A stretch of DNA of 64,000 bases from an uncultured Porphyromonadaceae bacterium. Its GTDB lineage: Bacteria > Bacteroidota > Bacteroidia > Bacteroidales > Muribaculaceae. The DNA lies in contig CANSRU010000003.1 in NCBI GenBank assembly GCA_947649495.1, positions 109,335-173,334 on the forward strand, in the 5' to 3' direction. This document shows, piece after piece, positions 23,864 to 33,429 of the stretch (its first letter is position 1; each line of letters opens with the position of its first letter). The notes beneath the pieces were generated by a model that was given only the letters and a program-made list of their open reading frames with translations, ran no database searches and was not told where the DNA came from. A program made the position numbers and the translations under genes.

Positions 23864-25996
23864 TTATTCATTGCGAGCCGGCAATGGTTGCGGAGTTGTC
23901 TGTTTTGCTTTCACCGGTTGGATTCCATCACGTTTCAGCAAAGCATCAATTGAGGGTTCCTGACCTCTAAAACGCTTGTATAGTTCAGCCGGATGTTCAG
24001 TTCCACCTTTCATAAGCACATTTGTGCGGAATTCATCAGCACTTTTAGCGTCAAAAATTCCATTTTCTAAAAATTTAGCAAAAGCATCTGCATCCAAAAC
24101 CTCAGCCCATTTATAGCTATAATATCCGGCTGCATATCCACCACTGAATATATGGCTGAACTGCGGTGACATCATGGTGCCGTCAACCGCCGGGAACATC
24201 TCAACAGACTTTCCAGCTTCAATCTCAAACTTAGCGGCATCGTCAACCGGCGATGTGATGGAGTGCCAGGCCATATCGACCAGTCCGAAGTTCAATTGCC
24301 TCAGACATGCATAGGCCGCACCAAACTGCGAAGATGATATAATTTTATCCACCAGTTCCTGCGGTATAGCCTCGTCGGTCTGGTAATGGCGGGCAAAACC
24401 ATCGAGGAATTCCTTTTGGGTGAGATAATTCTCGTTAAACTGGGAAGGCAGTTCCACAAAATCCCTATAAACATTGGTACCGGACAGCGAAGCATACTTT
24501 GTGTTTGACAATAGACCATGCAGCGCGTGACCAAATTCGTGCAGGAATGTTTCCACCTCGTAAGGTGTCAGCAACGAAGGTTTTGTATCGGTCGGCTTGG
24601 TGAAATTCATAACTATCGACACATGTGGTCGGGAGTTTTCTCCGTCTCCTGCAATCCATTGTGGTTTGAATTCCGTCATCCATGCACCGGGCCGTTTGCT
24701 TTCTCGAGGAAAGAAGTCGGTATATATCACGCCTAAATAAGAACCATCCTTATCCTTTACATCAAATGCCTTCACATCGGGATGATAAACTGCGATATCT
24801 TTATTTTCCACGAAGGTCAGACCGTAGAGTTTTGTAGCAAGGCCAAATACCCCCTGGATAACATTGTTAAGTTCGAAATATGGACGTAGAGCCTCTTCGT
24901 CATAATCGTACTTGGCCATTTTCAATTTATTGGCATAATAGCTATAGTCCCAAGGGTTCAATTTAACAGGTTCTCCCTTCAAGTCAGATGCAAACGCTTC
25001 TATCTCGGAAAACTCCTTTTCCTGTGCAGGCTTATAGGCATCGCGCAGTTGATTCAGCAGACGATAAACATTCTCAGGCTTTTCGGCCATAGTATGAACC
25101 AATGCATAATCGGCGTATGTATCGTAGCCCAAAAGATTGGCCATTTGACGGCGTTTGTCTGCAATTTGCTTCAAAATATCCACATTGGAATATTCGCCAG
25201 ATTGGTTTCGACCCATATACAGGCGATACATCTTTTCCCGTAAGTCTCCTCGGTCAGAGTATTTCATAAAGGCCATATAGGTAGGCTGGGCGAGAGTAAA
25301 CAGATACTCACCATCACGACCTTTCTCCTTTGCAGCCAATGCTGCGGCTTCAACTATTCCATCAGGCAGTCCCGATAAATCCTCCTTTCCAAGCCATATT
25401 TCGTATGTGTTCAATTCTTTCAGGACGTTTTGACCGAACAATGTAGTCAACTCGCTTAGCTCCGCATTCAATCTACGATACTTATCCCGGTCGGTACCTT
25501 CCAATAAAGCACCGTTGCGGGCAAAATTATCGTAAGTTTCTTTGAGAAGCATTGAATCTTCCACACTTAACCGGAATTTATCACGATTGTCATATACCTG
25601 TTTGATACGATTCCACAATGCCTGGTTTAACGATATGGAAGTGGAATAGTCGCTCAATTTTGGAGTTACCCGCATCGAGATCTCCATCATCTCATTATCA
25701 GAAAGAGCCGACATCAACGGATAGAACACATTAAGGACACGGTCAAGATCCTTTCCGGAGTTTTCCAATGCGACAATTGTATTCTCAAAATCAGGATATG
25801 CGCGATTTTTGCATATTGCATCTATTTCCTCCAGACCGAGTTTAATGCCACGGTCAATAGCCGGTTCATAATCTTCCACCTTAATTTCATTGAATGGCGG
25901 AGTGCCATGAACTGTCTCAAACTGTTTGTAAAATGGATTTTCAGCTTGCGCCATAATTGAAATCATTGAAAAAATTGTAATTAATAGTATTCTCAT
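23864..25996 (-). CDS. dcp: M3 family metallopeptidase, peptidyl-dipeptidase Dcp type
   Basis: A 710-residue thermolysin-fold zinc peptidase of family M3 that trims oligopeptides. A signal peptide (1-18, ending MAQA) sends it to the periplasm, unlike cytoplasmic E. coli Dcp. The zinc motif HEFGHALHG starts at His486, with the third ligand expected downstream. The N-terminal helical part (NPFYKQFETVHGTPPFNEIKVEDYEPAI) and the C-terminal FSGGYAAGYYSYKWAE segment are Dcp-like. The C-terminus carries a short Pro/Lys-rich tail. It starts 21 nt after the TPR gene stop, so it is the second gene of that operon and has its own terminator. Confidence 0.93.
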   Translation of the reverse strand: MRILLITIFSMISIMAQAENPFYKQFETVHGTPPFNEIKVEDYEPAIDRGIKLGLEEIDAICKNRAYPDFENTIVALENSGKDLDRVLNVFYPLMSALSDNEMMEISMRVTPKLSDYSTSISLNQALWNRIKQVYDNRDKFRLSVEDSMLLKETYDNFARNGALLEGTDRDKYRRLNAELSELTTLFGQNVLKELNTYEIWLGKEDLSGLPDGIVEAAALAAKEKGRDGEYLFTLAQPTYMAFMKYSDRGDLREKMYRLYMGRNQSGEYSNVDILKQIADKRRQMANLLGYDTYADYALVHTMAEKPENVYRLLNQLRDAYKPAQEKEFSEIEAFASDLKGEPVKLNPWDYSYYANKLKMAKYDYDEEALRPYFELNNVIQGVFGLATKLYGLTFVENKDIAVYHPDVKAFDVKDKDGSYLGVIYTDFFPRESKRPGAWMTEFKPQWIAGDGENSRPHVSIVMNFTKPTDTKPSLLTPYEVETFLHEFGHALHGLLSNTKYASLSGTNVYRDFVELPSQFNENYLTQKEFLDGFARHYQTDEAIPQELVDKIISSSQFGAAYACLRQLNFGLVDMAWHSITSPVDDAAKFEIEAGKSVEMFPAVDGTMMSPQFSHIFSGGYAAGYYSYKWAEVLDADAFAKFLENGIFDAKSADEFRTNVLMKGGTEHPAELYKRFRGQEPSIDALLKRDGIQPVKAKQTTPQPLPARNE

Positions 25997-26017
25997 GTCA
26001 ATATTTAAATTGATAGT

Positions 26018-28225
26018 TTAACAACCCGATAGTACCGAATCTATCATCAGGTCTATAATCAGACCATCCACACCGGCAGCCTCAAGATAAGGGCGGTCGG
26101 CAGTCATAATATCATCATACTTATTAGTCCCATCATCTTCCGCTTTCACGCCGGCAACATATACCTCCCGTGCCTTACGATAATCGTTCAATGCCATATA
26201 CATGTGTCCGGCATTGAAATAATCAATTGCTGTAGGTTGGGATTCAAGAATATTTTCATAATACTGTCTGCTTCGCTCAAAATCTTTTGCAAGAAAAGAA
26301 CACCATGCGATAGGACGCATTGCCTTATGCGAATTTTCATCAAGGAACTCAACTTTAAAGTAACAATTCAGGGCATCTTTGTACAGACCATTATCCATAA
26401 GGCAATGCCCAAGGCACAACGTTGCGCCTAAATCCGACGGCTTGGCGTCGACAACTCGCCTATAATAATCCATTGCCTTGACAGAATCACCCATCAAGCG
26501 ATGACATTGTGCGATGCGACGCAATGTCCAGATGTTATCGGGATTGAGCAACTCACTTTTTTGATAATAGTCCAGTGCCTGTGCTATATCACCGGTCTGC
26601 TGCATACAATATCCTGCTTTTTGAAGCATTTGCGCATCATGGCCGGTTTTGTCCATAATAACTCGGAACAAATCGTAAGCTTCGGTATAATAGCCCCTCT
26701 TGAAATAAAATTCAGCTACTGCCCTTATAATATCCGTATCTTTAAAATCCTCAGACAAGCAGTGTATACCGGCAAGATTTATAGGATTGGCAAAAGGTGA
26801 ATTGAATTCTCCTTTACGTCTGTACAGATTAAAGAACCGATATAAATCCTGAACATATTTGTTTGCCACATTGCTTCTTGACACGGACTCTGGATTTAAC
26901 TCCGATTTATGCAGCTCCATAAGATCTATCCCTTGCGATTTGAACTGCTCGAGAAGCATACGGCGATGCTGTTCCGGAACACTCTGGAGAGACATTATCA
27001 ATGAATATTTATCACCATCACACATCAGTGGATTTCCGGCTATGATTGTAAGCAATTCAGATGTCGGAGATCCAAAAATATCAGAAACCGAGCTGTATTC
27101 AGGATAAAATGGCAGAAACCAGTTGGCGATATCATTAAAGAACGGAAAATTTTTCAAGTGTGCGAATGTACTCATCATCACATCGCCCCCATCGGCCTGA
27201 ATATCATTCAATTCTTTAAGTTTATCAGCCACACCTGATTTTTCTAAAAGGTCTTCCCATTCAGGATTAAATTCAGTGGCCGATATGTCATCTTTGAACA
27301 TCGAATCAGAAATTTTTTTATTCAAATCCGGTCTCAACTTCATCATTGTCGGTATCACCTCTTCAGTCATGGTACGGGATATCCGTTCTGTATCGCGTGT
27401 CTTTGCATAATCAAGAAATAACATCTTCAAATCAGAATTCCACTGCGGGCATTCCCTTAAAGACGCAAGCATGTCCGTAAATCTTTTTCCGGAAATTGAA
27501 TCACGGCACATCCACATACATAGCAATAGTGCACAAAGAGCTTTTATGTCCAGTTGCGGCCCCCCTGACATATATGTGTTGCCCAACAATATCATGCGGC
27601 GCTCATCGTAATAGTGAAGATTGCCCAGCATTATTGCCGATAAGATATGTTCTTTAAAATATTGCGGGAAAGCATCGTCGTTCAAAGCATCAGACAACGC
27701 AGATTCGTCATCTTCCGACATTGGATACGTGGTCCACACGAGTTTGAAAATTCTCATGGACATATCCTCAAGACTGCGCCTCAATGAAGAACCGTCGTCA
27801 AGCCGCACGTCATTCTGTCCGGAAAACGAAGCCATACCAAGAGTTGCGATGTCCTTTCTATAGTTTTCCAATAAGCCCCGTATCGAGCTGTCTGATCTGA
27901 TATTCTCAAACCGCAGGGTGCTGTAATACTGCATAGGAGATGTCTTGGACAACGACTGCCTGATTATTGTTTCGGCGATGGACGTAATTGATTCTTTGAT
28001 ATTATCGAGAACCGAATTGCGCCCGGGATCATCAACTCCATCAAGTGCATAGCGGCAAAGATAGCCGTAGCTCTCCTTTATCTTGGCTATATCCTCCCGT
28101 ATGTTCCAGGATGAGGATTCGGTGATAGCCATATTTTCAAGTACGGATATTGCCGCCGATATCCGATTGATTGAAAGATTCTTCTTTATGTCGGACAATG
28201 TTTCCAACAATTGTTTATGATTCAT
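26018..28225 (-). CDS. tetratricopeptide repeat protein
   Basis: A 735-residue soluble, mainly alpha-helical protein. The C-terminal third (about 500-690) has at least five TPR units, for example MLQKAGYCMQQTGDIAQALD and TLRRIAQCHRLMGDSVKAMD. The N-terminal two thirds are helical without a recognised domain. No signal peptide or membrane segment is evident. The start is taken as the ATG at 28225 (MNHKQLLETLSD). A frame extension to 28294 is ruled out by a -7 element at 28252-28259 inside it. The protein is probably a scaffold; its partners are unknown. It shares an operon with the M3 peptidase. Confidence 0.8.
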   Translation of the reverse strand: MNHKQLLETLSDIKKNLSINRISAAISVLENMAITESSSWNIREDIAKIKESYGYLCRYALDGVDDPGRNSVLDNIKESITSIAETIIRQSLSKTSPMQYYSTLRFENIRSDSSIRGLLENYRKDIATLGMASFSGQNDVRLDDGSSLRRSLEDMSMRIFKLVWTTYPMSEDDESALSDALNDDAFPQYFKEHILSAIMLGNLHYYDERRMILLGNTYMSGGPQLDIKALCALLLCMWMCRDSISGKRFTDMLASLRECPQWNSDLKMLFLDYAKTRDTERISRTMTEEVIPTMMKLRPDLNKKISDSMFKDDISATEFNPEWEDLLEKSGVADKLKELNDIQADGGDVMMSTFAHLKNFPFFNDIANWFLPFYPEYSSVSDIFGSPTSELLTIIAGNPLMCDGDKYSLIMSLQSVPEQHRRMLLEQFKSQGIDLMELHKSELNPESVSRSNVANKYVQDLYRFFNLYRRKGEFNSPFANPINLAGIHCLSEDFKDTDIIRAVAEFYFKRGYYTEAYDLFRVIMDKTGHDAQMLQKAGYCMQQTGDIAQALDYYQKSELLNPDNIWTLRRIAQCHRLMGDSVKAMDYYRRVVDAKPSDLGATLCLGHCLMDNGLYKDALNCYFKVEFLDENSHKAMRPIAWCSFLAKDFERSRQYYENILESQPTAIDYFNAGHMYMALNDYRKAREVYVAGVKAEDDGTNKYDDIMTADRPYLEAAGVDGLIIDLMIDSVLSGC

Positions 28226-28251
28226 TCTATGGTTATAGTGATGATATGTTA

Positions 28252-28259
28252 CAAATTTA
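28252..28259 (-). promoter_or_regulatory. promoter -7 for TPR-M3 operon
   Basis: Minus-strand TAAATTTG, full match. A CAAA (TTTG on the minus strand) at 28275-28278 gives a 15-bp spacer. Supports the TPR start at 28225. Confidence 0.5.
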
Positions 28260-28322
28260 CTTATTTTTATCATGCAAATATCATGCCAACCCAATGTTTC
28301 ATTATATTTAGTGAGATTTTAG

Positions 28323-28330
28323 TAAATTTG
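28323..28330 (+). promoter_or_regulatory. promoter -7 for PG_1098-type methyltransferase
   Basis: TAAATTTG ends only 5 nt before the ATG at 28336, so the mRNA would be leaderless or nearly so. Confidence 0.45.
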
Positions 28331-28335
28331 CACAC

Positions 28336-29523
28336 ATGACATTGGCCAATGACGATTTTTTCAAATGGATAGAACTGCATCAGAACGAAGATGTGGATAA
28401 ACTGCTGTTTAAATATGCCGGTGACGAAGTTCTAAAACATGCTATTTTGCAAATTGATTGCCGGAAACGCGCATATAAAAAGCTGAATGACACGTTGAAG
28501 TGTCCTAAATTCATATTTCCGACCCGACTATTGGCTGAACAATGCACCTCAGATATCCTCGCCGAATTTCATGCATCATTAGTACCGCCCGGAATCCATG
28601 TCCTCGATTTGACAAGCGGATTGGGCATTGATGCGTTTCATTTTGCCAAGAAGGCATCATCTGTTACATGTTGCGAAATTGACTCTTTCAGTTCCAGTAT
28701 ACTGGAGGAAAATGCCCAGTCATTAGGCTTTAAGAATATCACAGTAGTCAATGGTGATTGCTGCGATTTCTTATCTGATACAACTCAAGGATTTGACTGT
28801 GTTTTCATTGACCCTGCGCGAAGAGGAGACAATGGCAAACGCCTGTATGCACTGTCGGATTGCGCTCCTGATATTGTGAGCCTCCAACCGAGAATAATGG
28901 AAATTGCTCCAATGCTTATTGTCAAAGCATCGCCAATGCTCGATGTCACAAAGACTATAAGCCAATTAAAAAATGTGGAGAGCATATATGCCGTAGGAAA
29001 CGCCAGAGAATGCAAGGAATTGCTTGTAGTATGTCGACAAGGTACAACCGCACCTCCCTGCCGTCGTGCTGTGACTTTGCTTGGCAATGAATGCATATCG
29101 TTTGAATTCTGCGAACAGCAGGAGACGGCGGCCATAGCCCATTATGCAACGCCTGTTTCCGGACAGATTCTATTGGAGCCGTATCCATCCACCATGAAAG
29201 CGGGACCATTCAAATATCTATGCCAGCGGTTCAATATATCCAAACTTGATACCAACACCCACCTTTATCTTTCTGATACGGTTATACCAGATTTCCCCGG
29301 ACGACAATACCGTATTATTGATAGTGTTCCATTCAACAAATCAGGTCTACGTAAAATAAAAAATGAGTGGTCAGCTTACGATGTGACCACCCGAAATTTT
29401 CCTATATCGGCGCCGCAGCTCGTTGCAAAATTGGACGTTCGCACCGGCGACAACATCCATAAACTGTTTGCCGCCACAGCCATTGGAGACAGAATGCTTA
29501 TTATGACCGAAACTATTGTTTAA
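28336..29523 (+). CDS. class I SAM-dependent methyltransferase, PG_1098/THUMP-like type
   Basis: A 395-residue protein with an N-terminal helical part, a Rossmann methyltransferase core (about 90-200) and a C-terminal THUMP-like/ferredoxin-like region (about 300-395). SAM motif I is [17 protein letters not shown], the acidic motif II is CCEIDSF, and the catalytic-loop region is [11 protein letters not shown]. The DPARRG loop and the C-terminal segment [18 protein letters not shown] are typical of this Bacteroidota family, believed to modify RNA. The target is not known. It is convergent with smpB, and the two stop codons overlap by 4 nt. No leader is predicted. Confidence 0.85.
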   Translation: MTLANDDFFKWIELHQNEDVDKLLFKYAGDEVLKHAILQIDCRKRAYKKLNDTLKCPKFIFPTRLLAEQCTSDILAEFHASLVPPGIHVLDLTSGLGIDAFHFAKKASSVTCCEIDSFSSSILEENAQSLGFKNITVVNGDCCDFLSDTTQGFDCVFIDPARRGDNGKRLYALSDCAPDIVSLQPRIMEIAPMLIVKASPMLDVTKTISQLKNVESIYAVGNARECKELLVVCRQGTTAPPCRRAVTLLGNECISFEFCEQQETAAIAHYATPVSGQILLEPYPSTMKAGPFKYLCQRFNISKLDTNTHLYLSDTVIPDFPGRQYRIIDSVPFNKSGLRKIKNEWSAYDVTTRNFPISAPQLVAKLDVRTGDNIHKLFAATAIGDRMLIMTETIV

Positions 29524-29975
29524 CCCTTTTCAAACATTCTGGCCATAGCCCGCTTATCTTCCCGCTCTTTTATGGACTGACGCTTATCATATTCCTTCTT
29601 TCCCCGTCCGATTCCAATAAGCATTTTGGCCAGCCCTTTTTCATTTATGAATACCTTGAGCGGGACAATTGTCATACCGGTTTCCTTGCCGCATTTTGCC
29701 AGTTTGGCAATTTCTTTTTTGTTGAGCAGCAGTTTCCGGTCGCGTCGGGCCTCGTGATTGTTATACGTTCCGTAAAAATATTCGGCAATATACATATTCT
29801 TAATCCAGACCCCTCCATTTGCCACATAACAGAAAGTATCGACCAGGCTGGCCTTACCCATCCGTATGGATTTTATCTCAGTTCCAGTAAGCACGATTCC
29901 GGCCACAAAGGTATCCGTAATCGCGTAATCAAAATTCGCCCGTTTGTTTTTTATATTGACTTCTGAAAATTTCAT
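29520..29975 (-). CDS. smpB: SsrA-binding protein SmpB
   Basis: A 151-residue tmRNA-binding protein essential for trans-translation rescue of stalled ribosomes. Family hallmarks include [54 protein letters not shown], and a basic C-terminal tail ([17 protein letters not shown]) that enters the empty mRNA channel. The frame extends upstream to 30188, but that part overlaps the next gene on the same strand and is not SmpB-like; the ATG at 29975 (MKFSEVNI) is the start. It follows the Yip1-like gene by 20 nt and is probably co-transcribed. The ssrA RNA gene is not in this window. Confidence 0.95.
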   Translation of the reverse strand: MKFSEVNIKNKRANFDYAITDTFVAGIVLTGTEIKSIRMGKASLVDTFCYVANGGVWIKNMYIAEYFYGTYNNHEARRDRKLLLNKKEIAKLAKCGKETGMTIVPLKVFINEKGLAKMLIGIGRGKKEYDKRQSIKEREDKRAMARMFEKG

Positions 29976-29995
29976 AATAATAAAACCGATTATAA

Positions 29996-30553
29996 TCACT
30001 GATATTTGATCAGCAATCCGAACAACAACTGAATCAAATATGGTGGCAATAATACTGTAAACACACAGAGAAGCAGGAAGTTCCCTACACCACTGAAACT
30101 GATTGCCAAATATCTTAACCCGCGCCACATTATATAGAGGGCATACAATGGCATAAGATATATCAAGGATAACTCCATCGGGATACAATTGCCCAATAAA
30201 TCAATCAAAGCAAGTAAACTCAGTGAATATATTATAAACGTATGATTCTTATTTGAACTCACATTGCCATCAGTGCACAGCGGCATTAACAGCGAAAAAG
30301 AAAAGCAGGCAAGATAATAAGACGCAAAAAACTTTAGAAAAGTAACTATCGCTTGCTGAAGCAATAACACAAACGTTGTATCAGCATGATATAACGATTC
30401 CAGAAACACCGAGCCGGCAGTAACAGCCATAAGGGGAATAAATCCATACAATAACAGCTTTCTCGATGAATAACCATCGAAAGACACATCTTCCCATCCA
30501 TGCAACGGCGACAGGACGAGTTGCAATAAATCTTTTAAATATAGAAGAAACAC
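29996..30553 (-). CDS. Yip1-like polytopic membrane protein
   Basis: A protein of about 185 residues with five or so hydrophobic helices, resembling bacterial YIP1-domain proteins ([15 protein letters not shown] at the N-terminus, then [17 protein letters not shown]). Function is unknown. The frame opens with a TTG at 30592, but that codon lies inside the -7 element (30590-30597), so it cannot be the start. The GTG at 30553 is the best in-frame candidate, and a TTG at 30526 is the next. It is followed by smpB. Confidence 0.65.
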   Translation of the reverse strand: MFLLYLKDLLQLVLSPLHGWEDVSFDGYSSRKLLLYGFIPLMAVTAGSVFLESLYHADTTFVLLLQQAIVTFLKFFASYYLACFSFSLLMPLCTDGNVSSNKNHTFIIYSLSLLALIDLLGNCIPMELSLIYLMPLYALYIMWRGLRYLAISFSGVGNFLLLCVFTVLLPPYLIQLLFGLLIKYQ

Positions 30554-30589
30554 TGTGTGAATTAGATTTACCTTATTATATCTGATACG

Positions 30590-30597
30590 CAAAGGTA
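30590..30597 (-). promoter_or_regulatory. promoter -7 for yip1-like-smpB operon
   Basis: Minus-strand TACCTTTG, full TAnnTTTG match. It overlaps the first possible start codon of the downstream frame and so argues for a start at 30553 or later. Confidence 0.45.
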
Positions 30598-30726
30598 CTC
30601 AAATTAGTCCTTATACGGAAACAATTCAAATACAAATGAAAACTATATTACTAACCACTGTTGCTAAACATTAGTCCTATCCGAATAATCCATAGTATAA
30701 AATGTGTGGTTTTCAATTAAAATGGC

Positions 30727-30734
30727 TATTTTTG
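30727..30734 (+). promoter_or_regulatory. promoter -7 for DUF5606-hemerythrin-luxR operon
   Basis: TATTTTTG, full TAnnTTTG match, 31 nt before the ATG at 30765. Confidence 0.45.
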
Positions 30735-30764
30735 CATTGAAATAATTTAAAGCAACACTGAATT

Positions 30765-31184
30765 ATGATTAAGAATATACTTTCCATATCAGGAAAACCC
30801 GGTTTGTTCAAATTAGTGAGCCAAGGTAAAAACATGCTTATAGTGGAATCGCTTACAAATGGCAAACGCACCCCCGCCTATGCACACGACAAAGTCGTGT
30901 CGCTCGGAGATATCGCCATTTATTCTACTGAGGGCGATGTCCCGTTGGCCGATGTATTTGAGTCAATCAAAACAAAGAATGAAGGTAAACAAGTAGATAT
31001 CAAATCAATGTCGCCTGAAGAAATCCGCAGCTATTTTGCCGAGATTCTTCCCGATTTTGATGATGAGCGCGTTTATACCAATGATATAAAGAAAGTATTC
31101 GTATGGTATAATCAGCTTATCAATGCCGGAATATCTGAATTCAAGGATGAAGAACCGGCACAGGAAACTGAAGTGGAAAAATAA
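30765..31184 (+). CDS. DUF5606 family protein
   Basis: A 139-residue cytoplasmic protein conserved across Bacteroidota. The hallmark N-terminus is ILSISGKPGLFKLVSQGKNM, followed by IVESLTNGKRTPAYAHDKVV and an acidic, Glu-rich tail. The N-terminal part has an Sm/beta-barrel-like look, and the middle has a helical segment (SPEEIRSYFAEILPDFDDERV). Function is unknown. It is the first gene of a three-gene operon with a hemerythrin-like protein (20-nt gap) and a LuxR-type regulator. Confidence 0.85.
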   Translation: MIKNILSISGKPGLFKLVSQGKNMLIVESLTNGKRTPAYAHDKVVSLGDIAIYSTEGDVPLADVFESIKTKNEGKQVDIKSMSPEEIRSYFAEILPDFDDERVYTNDIKKVFVWYNQLINAGISEFKDEEPAQETEVEK

Positions 31185-31204
31185 AAATACATCCCGACTG
31201 CTTT

Positions 31205-31894
31205 ATGTTGCAACGTCGAGTATACAAAAGGACATTCTCGCCCGACGATGCCCTGATTGACTTGGTAAATGAGGATGTAGACATAATTCCCATATTGAGC
31301 CGATTCTCCATTCCATTGGGTTTTGGCAACAAGACAATAAACGAAGTTTGCCACGAAGCAGGTATCTCGACTGAGGTATTTCTGCTTGTGGTAAACTTCA
31401 TGCTTTCCGGCGAACAAGCATCGGCCAATGCCACACGCGAGACGGCATCAGGAATAGTGGATTTTCTTCATAATTCACATGAATATTTCCTGAGCTATAA
31501 ATTCCCTCATATAAGAGCAAACCTCACATCGGCTCTCGATAGCACACACGAAGATATAAATCCCGTGATTGTCAACTTCTTTGACGACTATGTGTCACAG
31601 GTACGTCTACACTTTAATTATGAGGAAAATACCGTGTGGCCATATATACGCAATCTGATAGCTGGTGAAAGTTCATCTGGATACAATATCGGGGTGTTTC
31701 AAGCGAATCACGATGAGATAAACGAGAAGTTGTCAGACCTCAAGAACATCATCATGCGGTACTACCACACTTCTCAACCCAACAAAATGTATGATGTGCT
31801 GGTAGATATATTCAACTGTGAGGAGGATTTGAATATTCACACATTGATTGAAAACGAGGTTCTGATACCAATGGTTAAATCCATTGAACAATAG
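31205..31894 (+). CDS. hemerythrin-like diiron protein (RIC/YtfE-like architecture)
   Basis: A 229-residue protein. Residues 1-70 resemble the short helical domain that precedes hemerythrin in RIC/ScdA/YtfE proteins (DDALIDLVNEDVDIIPILSRF, GFGNKTINEVC). Residues about 80-229 form a four-helix bundle with candidate iron ligands in FLHNSHEYF, VRLHFNYEENTV, FQANHDEIN and NIHTLIENEVLIP, the usual His/Glu spacing. RIC proteins repair iron-sulphur clusters and handle NO or oxygen stress. The cysteines of the DUF542 CCGG motif are absent; GFGNKT sits at that position. It is co-transcribed with a LuxR-type regulator, which hints at a sensing role (inference). Confidence 0.8.
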   Translation: MLQRRVYKRTFSPDDALIDLVNEDVDIIPILSRFSIPLGFGNKTINEVCHEAGISTEVFLLVVNFMLSGEQASANATRETASGIVDFLHNSHEYFLSYKFPHIRANLTSALDSTHEDINPVIVNFFDDYVSQVRLHFNYEENTVWPYIRNLIAGESSSGYNIGVFQANHDEINEKLSDLKNIIMRYYHTSQPNKMYDVLVDIFNCEEDLNIHTLIENEVLIPMVKSIEQ

Positions 31895-31917
31895 GACACC
31901 TCTGGATACACGCTTAT

Positions 31918-32511
31918 ATGAAACATCCTACCATATTGATTGTATCACATTCTTCAATATTAAGGAATGGTATAATTTCTTTGACCAATGATGTGAAATT
32001 GGCCGGCTCTAATATCGTGGAGATAAGCCCTGATAAAATCAACGACAGCCTGGAAAGACTGCAACCTTCATTGGCTATCATTGATGCCACCCACATATCA
32101 GCATCCGATTTACAGCAATATCGGGATATATCTTCGGCAACAAATTTTGTGGGGATATGCACTTGTGTGCTTCCCCCGACGATACGCAATCAATTCGACG
32201 CATTGTATTCCATATACGAACCGGCCGAATCATTCTATAAGATTATGCGCGATGCCCTATCCGGTTCAAGCAAACAATCGGATAGGCAGACCGAGCTGAC
32301 ACAACGTGAAAAAGAGATTGTAATCGGCATCGTAAAGGGGCTATCCAACAAAGAACTGGCATCGGATATGCATGTGTCGGTAAATACCGTAATGACACAT
32401 CGCCGAAATATCGCATCCAAATTGCAGATTCACTCGGCAGCCGGCCTGACGATATATGCGATAGTCAGCAAACTTGTAACGCTTGATGATGTAAAATCAA
32501 GCATCAACTGA
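31918..32511 (+). CDS. LuxR-family regulator with degenerate receiver domain
   Basis: A 197-residue protein with a receiver-like N-terminal domain (1-120) and a LuxR/FixJ helix-turn-helix (about 130-190: LTQREKEIVIGIVKGLSNKE, then VSVNTVMTHRRNIASKLQ). The receiver lacks the acidic pair: strand 1 runs TILIVSHSSILRNG, where a functional receiver would have two adjacent acidic residues. An Asp is kept in LAIIDAT near 56, and the conserved Lys is not obvious. It is therefore probably a pseudo-receiver not controlled by phosphorylation. It follows the hemerythrin-like gene by 23 nt. The stop is 6 nt from the convergent pyrD stop. Confidence 0.85.
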   Translation: MKHPTILIVSHSSILRNGIISLTNDVKLAGSNIVEISPDKINDSLERLQPSLAIIDATHISASDLQQYRDISSATNFVGICTCVLPPTIRNQFDALYSIYEPAESFYKIMRDALSGSSKQSDRQTELTQREKEIVIGIVKGLSNKELASDMHVSVNTVMTHRRNIASKLQIHSAAGLTIYAIVSKLVTLDDVKSSIN

Positions 32512-32517
32512 ATAACC

Positions 32518-33429
32518 TCACCGGTTTATCGCTCCAATAAGTTCATTCACATCGGCAACACCGTGACGCTGACAGTACTCTGATATATAATCCACGATTT
32601 TAACAGTAACGGCAGGATCAATGAAATTGGCCGTACCGACTTCTATTGCAGTGGCTCCTGCAAGAATAAATTCAAGAGCATCACGTCCATTCATAATTCC
32701 ACCAAGCCCTATCACCGGTATTGAGACAGCCTTAGCCGTCTGCCATACCATTCTCACAGCCACCGGACGGACAGCTGCACCGGACAATCCACCGGTAATG
32801 GTTGACAAGCATGGCTTGCGTTTTTCAACATCAATAGCCATTCCCATCAAAGTGTTTATCAATGACACCGCATCGGCACCCTCACTTTCTGCGGCCTTTG
32901 CTATTTCAGTTATGTCAGTTACATTAGGCGACAATTTTACAATAACTGTACCAGGGAATGCAGCGCGCACGGCTTTGGTCACCTGCGAGGCCCCATGGGT
33001 CGTTGTTCCGAATGCCATGCCACCTTGTTTTACATTCGGACATGAGATATTTATTTCGACAGCCTTTATATCCGTTTCCGCAGCAAGTTTTTCACATACA
33101 CGCACATAATCCTCTACCTTGGCGCCTGATACATTTACAACAGGAACAGATTTGAATGCAGACAATGTAGGATATATATGTTCTATGAAATAGTCCACAC
33201 CCTTATTTTGAAGCCCTACGGCATTTAACATTCCCGATGGGGTCTCGACCATTCGGGGATAAGGGTTGCCCTGACGCGGTTCTAAAGTTGTGCCCTTTAC
33301 AATATATCCCCCCAGCCGGTCAAGATCTATGAAATCAGAAAATTCAGTACCATAACCAAATGTTCCGGAAGCTGTAAGAACCGGATTCTTCAATTTCAGA
33401 TTGCCTATTGAAACTTCGAGATTTACCAT
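32518..33429 (-). CDS. pyrD: dihydroorotate dehydrogenase B, catalytic subunit
   Basis: A 303-residue FMN TIM-barrel enzyme of class 1B that oxidises dihydroorotate to orotate in pyrimidine synthesis. Motifs: [12 protein letters not shown] (FMN binding), [20 protein letters not shown] with the class 1 active-site Cys, the Lys in [11 protein letters not shown], and [19 protein letters not shown] for the phosphate. It needs the electron-transfer subunit encoded immediately upstream, which overlaps by 7 nt. Product and pathway are secure. Electrons pass to NAD through PyrK. Confidence 0.95.
   Translation of the reverse strand: MVNLEVSIGNLKLKNPVLTASGTFGYGTEFSDFIDLDRLGGYIVKGTTLEPRQGNPYPRMVETPSGMLNAVGLQNKGVDYFIEHIYPTLSAFKSVPVVNVSGAKVEDYVRVCEKLAAETDIKAVEINISCPNVKQGGMAFGTTTHGASQVTKAVRAAFPGTVIVKLSPNVTDITEIAKAAESEGADAVSLINTLMGMAIDVEKRKPCLSTITGGLSGAAVRPVAVRMVWQTAKAVSIPVIGLGGIMNGRDALEFILAGATAIEVGTANFIDPAVTVKIVDYISEYCQRHGVADVNELIGAINR

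Noticed and set aside
28226..28294. N-terminal extension of the TPR gene
   Set aside because: Contains a full -7 element for the gene at 28252-28259, so the ATG at 28225 is preferred.
29976..30188. N-terminal extension of smpB by 71 codons
   Set aside because: Lies inside the upstream Yip1-like gene in another frame; SmpB proteins begin at MKFSEVNI.
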